This document shows, in pieces, positions 45,439 through 53,359 of a stretch of 64,000 bases of DNA. The stretch comes from Streptococcus pneumoniae. GTDB taxonomy: Bacteria; Bacillota; Bacilli; Lactobacillales; Streptococcaceae. The translations under genes and the position numbers were made by a program. Under the pieces are notes generated by a model. That model saw only the letters and a list, made by a program, of their open reading frames with translations. It searched no databases and was not told the DNA's origin. Numbering within the stretch: the first letter of the stretch is position 1; each line of letters opens with the position of its first letter. The stretch is from NCBI RefSeq assembly GCF_001347015.1, contig NZ_CFGI01000011.1, positions 3,743 to 67,742 on the forward strand, written 5' to 3'.

Positions 45439-45629
45439 TTTAAGTTCTCCTTGTTCTTATTTACTTTTAATTTAAATATTTCTTTTTTATTAATATAGTA
45501 TGTCAATGCTACTAACAAAATACAGCTCTCCAACGATACCTTTTCTAAATTAAGTAGAGAATAAATTAATAATATGCTGTAAGCTGTTAAAGCAAATCCT
45601 ACATATATTTTTTTTAACATTCTATTCAT
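45435..45629 (-). CDS. Small two-helix membrane protein, possible immunity
   Basis: 64 residues: basic start (MNRMLKKIYVG), two hydrophobic helices (FALTAYSILLIYSLL, ESCILLVALTYYI) and a charged tail (NKKEIFKLKVNKNKENLK). It lies between the two bacteriocin-like genes and its stop overlaps the second one. Placement and topology favour immunity, but no family was recognised. Confidence 0.6.
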   Translation of the reverse strand: MNRMLKKIYVGFALTAYSILLIYSLLNLEKVSLESCILLVALTYYINKKEIFKLKVNKNKENLK

Positions 45630-45646
45630 AAAACTTACCCAAAGTT

Positions 45647-45835
45647 TTATTTTAGATTTTTTCCAACTTGATAAAGACCTGCTCCTAGTATAATAGCCCC
45701 TCCTGTTACAGAAAAACCTTTAAACGCAGCTACTCCAAACGCAACTACTAGTGGTGCAATTCCCCCATCTACATTCATCAACTCTTCTTCTGTAAGAGCT
45801 ACAAAGTTCTGCTCCATTTTGTCAAAATTTGTCAT
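45647..45835 (-). CDS. Double-glycine bacteriocin-like peptide 1
   Basis: 62 residues with GGAG seven to eight bases before the ATG. The leader MTNFDKMEQNFVALTEEELMNVDGG has the usual acidic ELMNVDGG end. The 37-residue mature part (IAPLVVAFGVAAFKGFSV...GLYQVGKNLK) is hydrophobic with a basic C-terminus. It is the first gene after the 16-mer array. The leader resembles that of peptide 2, so both probably use the same exporter. Confidence 0.82.
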   Translation of the reverse strand: MTNFDKMEQNFVALTEEELMNVDGGIAPLVVAFGVAAFKGFSVTGGAIILGAGLYQVGKNLK

Positions 45836-45980
45836 CTTTTTTCTCCTTTATTTCTATTTTTTAGTTTACGATTTCTGGCTCTTAAACCATTTTAAAAACC
45901 AGAATAGATAAATTACTGAATTCCTTTTCGTCTCACTTATCTATTTGAGAAGTGATTTAAAATGAACAGGTAAATTTCAT

Positions 45981-46031
45981 TTATTTTAAATACCATTTGA
46001 TAAACCATGGCAATAAGATTGGTAAATACAT
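45981..46031 (-). CDS. 16-residue array peptide 5
   Basis: MYLPILLPWFIKWYLK, GGAG eight bases before the ATG. It is the most divergent of the five but keeps the MYLPI start, the central Trp and both lysines. Synonymous differences from the others (TTA for CTA, ATC for ATT) argue for selection on the peptide. Function unknown. Confidence 0.7.
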   Translation of the reverse strand: MYLPILLPWFIKWYLK

Positions 46032-46105
46032 CGCGTAGTCTCCTTCCTTTTCGTCTTACTTATCTATTCGAAAAAAATTTCAAAAATGTACAACTAAATT
46101 AAATT

Positions 46106-46156
46106 TTATTTAAAAAATAATTTAATGAACCATGAATAGAAAATTGGTAGATACAT
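46106..46156 (-). CDS. 16-residue array peptide 4
   Basis: MYLPIFYSWFIKLFFK, GGAG eight bases before the ATG. Hydrophobic, aromatic and cationic, with no leader or signal peptide. Confidence 0.7.
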   Translation of the reverse strand: MYLPIFYSWFIKLFFK

Positions 46157-46229
46157 AAAGCAAACTCCTTTCTTTTTCCTCTTACTTATCTATTCGAAAA
46201 AAATTTCGAAAATGTACAACTAATTAAAT

Positions 46230-46280
46230 TTATTTGAAAAATAATTTAGTAAACCACGGATAAAAAATTGGTAGATACAT
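46230..46280 (-). CDS. 16-residue array peptide 3
   Basis: MYLPIFYPWFTKLFFK, with GGAG eight bases before the ATG. It differs from peptide 4 at two residues (S8P, I11T). Confidence 0.7.
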   Translation of the reverse strand: MYLPIFYPWFTKLFFK

Positions 46281-46353
46281 GAAATAGACTCCCTCCTTTT
46301 TCTTCTCACCTATCTATTCGAAAAACAATTCAAAAATGTACAACTAATTAAAT

Positions 46354-46404
46354 TTATTTAAAAAATAATTTAATGTACCATGAATAGAAAATCGGTAGAT
46401 ACAT
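46354..46404 (-). CDS. 16-residue array peptide 2
   Basis: MYLPIFYSWYIKLFFK, with AAGGAG ending eight bases before the ATG. It differs from peptide 4 by F10Y, and its Pro codon is CCG rather than CCA. Confidence 0.7.
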   Translation of the reverse strand: MYLPIFYSWYIKLFFK

Positions 46405-46478
46405 AAACCAGACTCCTTTTCTTTTCCTCTTACTTATCTATTCGAGAAAAATTTCGAAAATGTACAACTAAATTCAAT

Positions 46479-46529
46479 TTATTTAAAAAATAACTCAGTC
46501 AACCATGGGTAGAACATTGATATAAACAT
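46479..46529 (-). CDS. 16-residue array peptide 1
   Basis: MFISMFYPWLTELFFK, with AAAGGAG ending eight bases before the ATG. It is the first unit after the regulator's terminator, and its N-terminus and charge (Glu12) differ most from the MYLPI consensus. Confidence 0.68.
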   Translation of the reverse strand: MFISMFYPWLTELFFK

Positions 46530-46577
46530 GAACTAGGCTCCTTTCCTTTTCCTCTTACTTATCTATTCGAAAAAAAG

Positions 46578-46620
46578 TCAAAAAAATAAGAATATCAGAA
46601 AATTTTCCGATATTCTTATT
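46578..46620 (-). terminator. Terminator after the response regulator gene
   Basis: Perfect 12-bp stem (AATAAGAATATC 46585-46596 / GATATTCTTATT 46609-46620) followed on the minus strand by TTTTTTT. It separates the regulatory operon from the 16-mer array. Confidence 0.88.
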
Positions 46621-46647
46621 GATAAACTCATCCAAGTCTAACAGATA

Positions 46648-47379
46648 TTAGACGTTGAGATGTTTTTTAAGGGTTCTTCTGGCTGTTCGTGATACGGGGA
46701 AGTGCAAGCCTTCTAACAAGGTCACTTCTGTGGCAGTCATCTCTTCAATGGCCTGTAAACTGACCAACGTATTGCGATTGGCATAGACAAAGTAATCTTT
46801 TTCAGCCTTGACAGCGATATCCTTGAGACTGCCGTAAATGGTCTTGATAGAATGATTGGCATAATAAACCTTGATACGATGGGATTCCACTGAGGTTTCA
46901 AAGGCTAAAATCTCATGGTAGGGCAGAGTAAAGCCCCGTCTTCCCTCAAAACTATAGGTAAAGAGACGCATATTTTCCCTCTTATCTACTGCCAGTACAT
47001 AGTCCAGACAGCGCTCCAGCTGATGACAGTAGTCCGCCTCTGGCTGATCCTTGGAAATAAAATCCAAGGCAGACAAGTGGTAGCGAAAAGCTAGAGGTAA
47101 GGCCTCCGAGTGCGTGGACACAAAGACAATGCTTGTAAAAGGATCCCGCTCCCGAACCTGTTGAGCAACCTGAAAGCCCCGTTCACGCTCTCCATCAATC
47201 TCTAAATCTAATAAATAGAGCTGGTAATGGTCAAAATACTGAGAATACTTTTCAACATCCCCATAGTTTTTGGCAATATCAATTTCCAATCTTAAATTGC
47301 GAGAGCGACCGATATCTAGTAAAGTCTGCTCTATCCGTCCTTGCTGGACTCTATCGTCTTCCAAAACTAAAATTCTCAT
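46648..47379 (-). CDS. LytTR-family response regulator (ComE/BlpR type)
   Basis: 243 residues. The receiver domain carries the acidic pair EDD near residue 8, the phospho-acceptor in YLLDLEIDG (about Asp 58), the conserved Ser/Thr in VFVSTHSE and Lys in FISKDQ. The LytTR DNA-binding domain covers about residues 135-240. Regulators of this class bind paired 9-bp direct repeats. It overlaps the kinase gene by 4 bases. It is separate from ComE, which I expect elsewhere in the genome. Confidence 0.9.
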   Translation of the reverse strand: MRILVLEDDRVQQGRIEQTLLDIGRSRNLRLEIDIAKNYGDVEKYSQYFDHYQLYLLDLEIDGERERGFQVAQQVRERDPFTSIVFVSTHSEALPLAFRYHLSALDFISKDQPEADYCHQLERCLDYVLAVDKRENMRLFTYSFEGRRGFTLPYHEILAFETSVESHRIKVYYANHSIKTIYGSLKDIAVKAEKDYFVYANRNTLVSLQAIEEMTATEVTLLEGLHFPVSRTARRTLKKHLNV

Positions 47380-48722
47380 TCCTCTCCCCCTCGTTTCTCA
47401 TCCTTAAATGGCAATTCTAAATCTTGTCTAAAAGTCGTCTCTCCTAGCTGGGTATCTAAGTTTAAATCATAATGAAAAACCATATCCTCCAAGGTTGCTA
47501 AGCCCAGTCCACTGTGGTTTCCCTTGGTCGAATAACCCTTTTGACTGAGAATGATGGGATTCAGTTCTTCTTTCTTACGAGTGTTTTCAATGATAAAACG
47601 GACACTCCTATCGCCTGCCAATAAAGCAACCCGAATCTGCGGATTTTCCGCCTCACTGGCTGCCTCTAAGGCATTTGTCGTGAGGATAGAGAGGATACGG
47701 ATAGCCTCCAACATCGGCAAATCCAGCTCTTCGACAACCCCCACCGTCTCCAAACTAAAATGAATTCCCTGATTATCTGCCACAATCATGGCTTTTGCCA
47801 AGGTATTACGAATGGCTATATCATGGATATTATGAAGATTAAAAGCTGTGTAATCTGCCTTCCTCAGCTTTTCATTGGTCTTTAAAAAGACATCTTGATA
47901 AATGGTAGATACCTCAGCCATGTCTTGATTGGCTATGGCAGGCTCCATGCTGGCTACAATTCCCGCAAAATCATGACGGAAACCTCGAGCCTCATCATAG
48001 AGATGACCCAGCTTGTCCACCATTCCTTGTAAGGAACGATTTTCATCTTCCTGTCTCTGAATGGTCTGCTCATCACGATAAACCTGCTCCAAATGCTTGA
48101 TGTAAAAGAGCCAAGAGAAAAAAAGAATGAAAATCAGGAGAGAAATGGTCGTGTCAAAACGAACATAGAAAGAACTATTTCTATTAGTCATAAACGAAGA
48201 GAATATTCTAAATCCAGTCAGAGGTAGGATAATGAAAAAACTCTTACGATAGTGGGTTTTAAAAGTATCTGAAAAGAATAAATCCAAATCCAAAGACCAA
48301 CGCTTCATAATTTTACAACATAGAAAGATTGATAATAAATCAAATATAGATATATATAAAGTAGAAAACGAATCTACGAAACAACAATGCTCACCAGATA
48401 ATACACGAATCCAAATTGTCAAAAATAAATAACGAATACTTTGAAAGAAGAGAAAAAGATACAGAGAAAGAAAAAGAGATTCCCCTTTTCCCTTGTGCAA
48501 TACTAATAAAAAAATACAGTAAAAGTAGATAAGAACTCCTATATGAAATAATTCTCCAAATGTTTGACGAGCAGATAAACTAATTAAAAATATAAGTATC
48601 CAATAACGTTTTTTATAAAATTCTGGGGAAATTTGAGCGCCCAAATAAATAGTAGGCACTATGGTTGAAACGACTACCAACAGTAGATATATCACAGAAA
48701 ATAAGAATTCTAAAATAAGCAT
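47376..48722 (-). CDS. HPK10-type sensor histidine kinase (ComD/BlpH type)
   Basis: 448 residues. Six or seven membrane helices fill the first 215 residues (for example FLFSVIYLLLVVVSTIVPTIYL). The phosphorylated His lies in GFRHDFAGI, the N box is LTTNALEAASEAE and the G box is NHSGLGLATLEDM. Kinases of this family sense secreted double-glycine-derived peptides. The pheromone gene ends 33 bases upstream of this start and the regulator overlaps the end, so the three form one quorum-sensing operon. Confidence 0.9.
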   Translation of the reverse strand: MLILEFLFSVIYLLLVVVSTIVPTIYLGAQISPEFYKKRYWILIFLISLSARQTFGELFHIGVLIYFYCIFLLVLHKGKGESLFLSLYLFLFFQSIRYLFLTIWIRVLSGEHCCFVDSFSTLYISIFDLLSIFLCCKIMKRWSLDLDLFFSDTFKTHYRKSFFIILPLTGFRIFSSFMTNRNSSFYVRFDTTISLLIFILFFSWLFYIKHLEQVYRDEQTIQRQEDENRSLQGMVDKLGHLYDEARGFRHDFAGIVASMEPAIANQDMAEVSTIYQDVFLKTNEKLRKADYTAFNLHNIHDIAIRNTLAKAMIVADNQGIHFSLETVGVVEELDLPMLEAIRILSILTTNALEAASEAENPQIRVALLAGDRSVRFIIENTRKKEELNPIILSQKGYSTKGNHSGLGLATLEDMVFHYDLNLDTQLGETTFRQDLELPFKDEKRGGEE

Positions 48723-48755
48723 AAATAAATCTAATCTCTAACTAATACTGTGAAT

Positions 48756-48902
48756 TTAAGCAAAGTGTCTACCCGTACCAAACAATTTATTGCACCATTT
48801 TACAGTATCTTCAAAAATCCCTCCACCATTCACTTCCTTCAAAACCTCTGGGGTTAACTCTTCAAATTGTTCCAATTCTACAAATGTATTTTTCATTTCC
48901 AT
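48756..48902 (-). CDS. Double-glycine peptide pheromone precursor (ComC/BlpC-like)
   Basis: 48 residues, with AAGGAG six bases before the ATG. The leader MEMKNTFVELEQFEELTPE continues VLKEVNGG and is cut after GG. The predicted mature peptide has 21 residues starting GIFEDTVKWCNKLFG and ending RHFA. The start resembles the G(W/L)WEDLL start of BlpC pheromones. It is followed directly by the kinase and regulator genes. A single cysteine is unusual for a pheromone of this class. Confidence 0.82.
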   Translation of the reverse strand: MEMKNTFVELEQFEELTPEVLKEVNGGGIFEDTVKWCNKLFGTGRHFA

Positions 48903-48954
48903 GACAGACTCCTTTTCATTATTTTATAGATAACTCTATCCCCTGCTCCATCTA

Positions 48955-48999
48955 CAAAAGGCTTTAGTTTCCTTTTAAAATACAAGAAATCTAAAGCCT
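48955..48999 (-). terminator. Terminator after choline-binding protein gene
   Basis: Stem CTAAAGCCT/AGGCTTTAG (48991-48999/48959-48967) with TTTTG following on the minus strand. Confidence 0.75.
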
Positions 49000-49054
49000 C
49001 CTGAAAATGGTATATTGGTTAGAGTGTTAACAATTAGTTGTGAAGATGTTATTT

Positions 49055-50224
49055 TTATTTAACCACAACCACTTTATAATATTCGTTTGAGTGTGGAGAT
49101 TCAATCTTAATTTTTTCACCATATAAACCATCGATTTCTTTATCCAGATAATCTGAAACTCCTGATGGCAAGCGTTTCATCTTAAGAATTTCACCAGATT
49201 GATCCGCATAGGCTAGGATGTGATAGTGGGTTGTAGCCATACCATCATCAATCAATACAAAGTAACCTGTTTTGAGCTTACCTTGCTCATTTTCTAAATA
49301 GTATAGTTTATTGTTATTGATTGTAAAGTGGGTAGCTCCAAGACGAAGTCGTGCACCTGGATTTTCTAAATAGACATCATTGCCAACTTTTTTAATCTCT
49401 GAATAGCTTGTCATTGCTGGGATATTAACCACACGATGTCCATTTTCATCAAAGTAGTAGCGATTTGGTAAGTTTTGGAAGTTCTGTACAACTGCCTTAG
49501 GATCAATTTCTTGTCCTTCTTCTTTATTATCCACTAAAGCTAAGGTAGTATTTGCAACCTCATCCCCATATTTGTTAGAGAACTTCTTGAACTCTGGTCT
49601 GATATACCAAGCATTTTTTTCAATAATAACATCGTCACCTTTAGCATTTAGCAAATATTCTTGCCCATCTCCAAGTTTGACAATATCATGAATACTGTAT
49701 CCAGCATCTTTTCTATTTGCTAGATAGCCATCCTTACCAATGACATAACTTTCCCCATCACTGGCTGGAACAGCTCTATCTGCGACCATAGCACCTGATT
49801 TTTCAAAGTAAGACCATTTACCATTTGGAGTCGCCCATCCTGTTGCCATAGCGCCACTGTCTTTGAGATAGTACCAAGTAGATCCTTCTTTGTACCAGCC
49901 AGTACGCATAGCGCCACTACTTGCGAGCGAATACCATGTGTTACCTTCCTTGTACCAGCCAGTGCGCATAGCACCACTATCTGCTAGAGAATACCAAGTA
50001 TTGCCGTCTTTGAGCCAGCCTGTCTGCATTTTACCAGCGCTATCGAAGTGATACCATGACCCAGCATTTTGTACCCATTTATCCTTAGCTAGACTGCCAT
50101 CTTGTGAAAGATTCCAGTCAGCACCATTTTTAACCCAAGTATCTGCAGCCTGTGCTTGGTTAATAGACAAAAGCAGACCAGCACCTGCAAGCAAACCAAG
50201 AGTAAGTAATTTAGATTTTTTCAT
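49055..50224 (-). CDS. Choline-binding protein with N-terminal repeats and an unrecognised C-terminal domain
   Basis: 389 residues. The signal peptide ends at QAQAADTW. Six choline-binding repeats cover about residues 28-150 (GWYKEGNTWYSLASSGAMRT type). The remaining 240 residues are rich in beta-strand-like segments (YVIGKDGYLANRK, YYFDENGHRVVNIPAMTSYSEI, THFTINNNKLYYLENEQGKL) and match no domain I know. Repeats at the N-terminus are the less common arrangement, shared with LytB/LytC and CbpF. It would be a secreted surface protein. It is not in the pneumococcal gene order I remember here. Confidence 0.78.
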   Translation of the reverse strand: MKKSKLLTLGLLAGAGLLLSINQAQAADTWVKNGADWNLSQDGSLAKDKWVQNAGSWYHFDSAGKMQTGWLKDGNTWYSLADSGAMRTGWYKEGNTWYSLASSGAMRTGWYKEGSTWYYLKDSGAMATGWATPNGKWSYFEKSGAMVADRAVPASDGESYVIGKDGYLANRKDAGYSIHDIVKLGDGQEYLLNAKGDDVIIEKNAWYIRPEFKKFSNKYGDEVANTTLALVDNKEEGQEIDPKAVVQNFQNLPNRYYFDENGHRVVNIPAMTSYSEIKKVGNDVYLENPGARLRLGATHFTINNNKLYYLENEQGKLKTGYFVLIDDGMATTHYHILAYADQSGEILKMKRLPSGVSDYLDKEIDGLYGEKIKIESPHSNEYYKVVVVK

Positions 50225-50336
50225 AGCTATTTCCTCCTTTATCGAACAGCTATAAGAGGGCTTCCCCTCTTTATTTAGCTATATTCTAATACTTTTCATT
50301 GTCAAAGTCAATAATATTGTGAAAAATTAGACAATA

Positions 50337-51194
50337 TTACCAATATCTACGGATTGTATTTTGAGTAATACCGTATTGATTCATATAAGAAACATATTGA
50401 CCTGGATATGGAGCATGAACTACCTTGCCACCACCAACATAAATACCCACATGTTGATTTGAACCTTGGTCGCCATTGTACAATATTAAATCTCCAGGAA
50501 GTTGTGAGCCATTACTTACATAGCTTCCTCCTGTCGCTTGACCATAGGTTACTCTAGGAATACTAATATCAAACTTAGCATGAATAGCCATCGTAAATCC
50601 TGAGCAATCTACGCCACTATTCAAATCTGCCCCACCCCAAACATATGGGATTTTTCCTACAAATGTCTTTGCGTATTCACCAAGAGCTTGCCCACGATTT
50701 TCTACCCATACACCACTTTCTCTAAAGAAATATGGTGTACCATTCACACGTTGATAACCAGTGACCATAGCACCACTAGCAGATAAGTAGTAATAATTAC
50801 CATCAGGTTGAATCCAAGTATTTTCTTTCATCCATCCTTGGTCATCAAAATAGTACCACTTGCCATCTAATTGTTCCCAATTTTTAGCATACCCACCTGA
50901 ACCGTATTTAAACCACCATTTACCATTGGTTTGCATCCATGTTCCTTTCGGATCACGATATTGATTGAAAGCTTTCTTCTCTTGATTGCCCTCTGCTTGA
51001 GTTTCTTTATCTTCAAAACCAATCAATTTTACTTGATCAGCTTCTTCAGCTTTTATCTTGCCTTGATTAACTAATTGAGCAATCGCTTCTTTCTCACTTG
51101 CTGATGGAGAATCAGCATAGGCTACCGTAGTATTTGCTAGGAGAACGCCTCCTGCAAGAACTAACAAACTAGAATAAAGATATTTTTTCATCAT
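50337..51194 (-). CDS. Choline-binding NlpC/P60 endopeptidase
   Basis: 285 residues. After the signal peptide (to about VAYADS) there is a short helical region, four choline-binding repeats (about residues 88-168, for example NWEQLDGKWYYFDDQGWMKE), then an NlpC/P60 domain. The catalytic Cys is in YVWGGADLNSGVDCSGF and the His in NQHVGIYVGGGKVVHAPYPG. It should cleave peptidoglycan stem peptides while bound to phosphocholine teichoic acid. Lytic choline-binding proteins of pneumococci usually use amidase, lysozyme or CHAP domains, so this pairing is notable. Confidence 0.85.
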   Translation of the reverse strand: MMKKYLYSSLLVLAGGVLLANTTVAYADSPSASEKEAIAQLVNQGKIKAEEADQVKLIGFEDKETQAEGNQEKKAFNQYRDPKGTWMQTNGKWWFKYGSGGYAKNWEQLDGKWYYFDDQGWMKENTWIQPDGNYYYLSASGAMVTGYQRVNGTPYFFRESGVWVENRGQALGEYAKTFVGKIPYVWGGADLNSGVDCSGFTMAIHAKFDISIPRVTYGQATGGSYVSNGSQLPGDLILYNGDQGSNQHVGIYVGGGKVVHAPYPGQYVSYMNQYGITQNTIRRYW

Positions 51195-51327
51195 AAAAAT
51201 CCTTTCTTTTTCTCCTTTTTGGAGATTGATTTTTCTAATTTCATTATATCCCTTATTTGTCCTCAGATTTCTCCTGTCCCTAGAAAGACTAAATCTGTTC
51301 CTAAACGGTCATTTGAACCAAATCAAA

Positions 51328-51353
51328 AATTCCAAAGCAAATGCCTTGGAACT
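51328..51353 (-). terminator. Terminator after acpP
   Basis: Minus-strand stem GTTCCAAGGC/GCTTTGGAAT with TTTTTG after it. Confidence 0.7.
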
Positions 51354-51360
51354 CCGATTT

Positions 51361-51594
51361 CTATTTTGCTTGAATGATTTTAACCACATCTTCTACACTT
51401 TGCAGTTGATCAATTTCCTCATCACTGATTTCGATATTAAATTCATCTTCCAGTGTCAAGATAAACTCCATCAAGTCAACTGAGTCAGCATCCAAATCGT
51501 CTTTCAGACTCAAGGATTCTGTCACGACAAAGTCCTCTCCCTGTCGCTCTTGGATAATAGTCACAATACGGTCAAAAATTTCTTTTTCTGTCAT
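51361..51594 (-). CDS. acpP: Acyl carrier protein
   Basis: 77 residues, acidic. The phosphopantetheine serine is in DLDADSVDLMEFIL. It follows plsX by five bases. Pneumococci have a second ACP in the fab cluster; this copy associated with PlsX probably serves phosphatidate synthesis or incorporation of exogenous fatty acids. Confidence 0.93.
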   Translation of the reverse strand: MTEKEIFDRIVTIIQERQGEDFVVTESLSLKDDLDADSVDLMEFILTLEDEFNIEISDEEIDQLQSVEDVVKIIQAK

Positions 51595-51599
51595 CTCTT

Positions 51600-52592
51600 T
51601 TATTCTCCTGAAAATTCACGCGCAGTCTGGGCAACTACGTCTGTCTCTAGCATGGTACGAATCTGGCGAATTGTACTATAAACAGCCTTGGCATCGCTTG
51701 AGCCATGAGTCTTGACAACAGGTGCCTTGACACCAAACAAGACCGCTCCACCAACATCTGAGTAGTTGAGCTGTTTTTTCAAACCTCTGAGGCTGTCCTT
51801 GAGAAGGAGGGCACCTAGTTTCGCTCGAAGACCACCACCTGTAATAGCGGTCTTGAGCAAGCCCATGATTCCCATAGCTGTCCCTTCGATGGATTTGAGC
51901 ACAGCGTTTCCCGTGAAACCATCTGCCACAACAACATCTGCAACGCCATTCATCAAATCACGCGCTTCCACGTTTCCGATAAAGTTTAAACTTTCATCAG
52001 CTGCTAGTAATTCGTAAGTTTCCTTACGAAGCGGGTCACCCTTGCTACTCTCTGTTCCATTGTTAAGTAAGCCAACACGTGGTTGCGCAATGCCACGGAC
52101 ATTTTTAGCATAGAAAGAACCTAGAACCGCATATTGATGGAGGTGCTGGGCTGTATTTTCCGCATTAGCACCAAGGTCAAGCATGTCAAATCCCTTCCCA
52201 TCTATAGTCGGCAAGGTCGACATAAGACCAGGGCGATCAATGTTCTTGATACGACCCACGATGAAAAATCCTGCTGCTAGTAAAGCACCTGTATTCCCAG
52301 CCGAGAGTACAGCATCTGCCTCTCCATCTTTGACAGCCTTGGCCGCCAAGACCATACTGGCATTTTTCTTCTTCCGAATTGCTCTCGTAGGTTCATCGTC
52401 TGAATCAATCTTCTCATCCGTATGGATAATGCTGACACGCTCTGTCGCTGTCAGATATTGCTTGATTTTAGTCTCATCTCCGTAGAGTTGAACTTCGATA
52501 TCTGAAAAGTCAGCTAGGGCTTGATTGACACCCTCAACGATGGCCTGAGGTGCGTAATCGCCTCCCATGGCATCTACTGCGATTTTTTTCAT
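51600..52592 (-). CDS. plsX: Phosphate acyltransferase PlsX
   Basis: 330 residues with the family words [50 protein letters not shown] and [17 protein letters not shown]. It converts acyl-ACP to acyl-phosphate for the PlsY step of phospholipid synthesis. The start overlaps the recO stop by 4 bases. Confidence 0.95.
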   Translation of the reverse strand: MKKIAVDAMGGDYAPQAIVEGVNQALADFSDIEVQLYGDETKIKQYLTATERVSIIHTDEKIDSDDEPTRAIRKKKNASMVLAAKAVKDGEADAVLSAGNTGALLAAGFFIVGRIKNIDRPGLMSTLPTIDGKGFDMLDLGANAENTAQHLHQYAVLGSFYAKNVRGIAQPRVGLLNNGTESSKGDPLRKETYELLAADESLNFIGNVEARDLMNGVADVVVADGFTGNAVLKSIEGTAMGIMGLLKTAITGGGLRAKLGALLLKDSLRGLKKQLNYSDVGGAVLFGVKAPVVKTHGSSDAKAVYSTIRQIRTMLETDVVAQTAREFSGE

Positions 52593-53359
52593 TTCTTTTC
52601 CTCTTTTAGTAATTGTCCCCAGTCTGCTAGGGAATCAATAAATTTCTTTGATTTTAGGTGAATCCCAACGTACTCTTCGTAGAGTTGATCCATAAATTGG
52701 CGTAGCTCTTGCTTGATTTCAGGCTTAAGCGAAATGGTCTCCAAAGTCTCAAAATCAATGGCTTGAAACTGATTGAGCAGATAAGGGATATTGGGATTGA
52801 GATGGCAACGTCTCTCATCTTCATGATAATGATCTGGACAGAGGCAGGCTCCATATTTGAAAGAAAAGTCAAAAGCCTGACCAACCCGATGGCAAAAGAC
52901 ACACTCATTAAAATTGAGACTAATACCAAATCGAGTCAAGATTTGAATTTCAAAAATATTGGTCAAAACTTGATAATCCAAGCCAGCTTCCATCAACTCC
53001 AAGGTCTTTTGTAAAAAAGCAAACAAGGGAGCATCCTGCTGATTGTCCTGCAAACTAGCATCTGCAAGAGCCGCCACATAGGTCGCATAAGCCATGACAA
53101 AAAGATCACTATTAACCTTGGGAAAAGTCATCACCTCATGATAGTCCTCGATGTAACTGAGCCCATCATCATTGATTCGCGAGAGAAATCGAGCCAGCAC
53201 CAAGGGCTGAATAACAGGCGCCAGCTTAGACTGGCCAGCATGTTTAACGAAAAACATCCGCTTACCAGCCTGCTCAGTAAAAATCTTGACTAGCTTATCA
53301 TCCTCACGAAAATTGCGATTGTAGAGCACCAAGCCTTGACTCGTGATAGACTGAATCAT
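52589..53359 (-). CDS. recO: DNA repair protein RecO
   Basis: 256 residues. N-terminal OB fold ([23 protein letters not shown]) and a zinc-binding C-terminal part with CVFCHRVG and ACLCPDHY cysteines. It loads RecA with RecR during gap repair. It is overlapped on both sides by araT and plsX. Confidence 0.94.
   Translation of the reverse strand: MIQSITSQGLVLYNRNFREDDKLVKIFTEQAGKRMFFVKHAGQSKLAPVIQPLVLARFLSRINDDGLSYIEDYHEVMTFPKVNSDLFVMAYATYVAALADASLQDNQQDAPLFAFLQKTLELMEAGLDYQVLTNIFEIQILTRFGISLNFNECVFCHRVGQAFDFSFKYGACLCPDHYHEDERRCHLNPNIPYLLNQFQAIDFETLETISLKPEIKQELRQFMDQLYEEYVGIHLKSKKFIDSLADWGQLLKEEKK

Larger units (their letters stand above)
45882..46569 (-). repeat. Tandem array of 124-125 bp units, each with a micro-ORF
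   Basis: Five full units and a degraded sixth. Each has the conserved leader CGAATAGATAAGTAAGA (plus strand CTTACTTATCTATTCG at 46554, 46429, 46305, 46181 and 46055, and a variant at 45932), a GGAG exactly eight bases before an ATG, a 16-codon ORF ending in TAA, and an AT-rich tail containing TTGTACATTT. The sixth unit (45882-45917) has lost the ATG and the ribosome binding site. Confidence 0.92.

Noticed and set aside
45882-46569. CRISPR array
   Set aside because: The units are 124-125 bp with diverged but alignable spacers that encode the same peptide; repeat and spacer sizes do not fit and there are no cas genes.
48903-48950. LytTR-type 21-bp direct repeat in front of the pheromone gene
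   Set aside because: Only a GATGGAG/GATAGAG pair at 12-bp spacing was found, which does not match the ComE/BlpR site; left unassigned.
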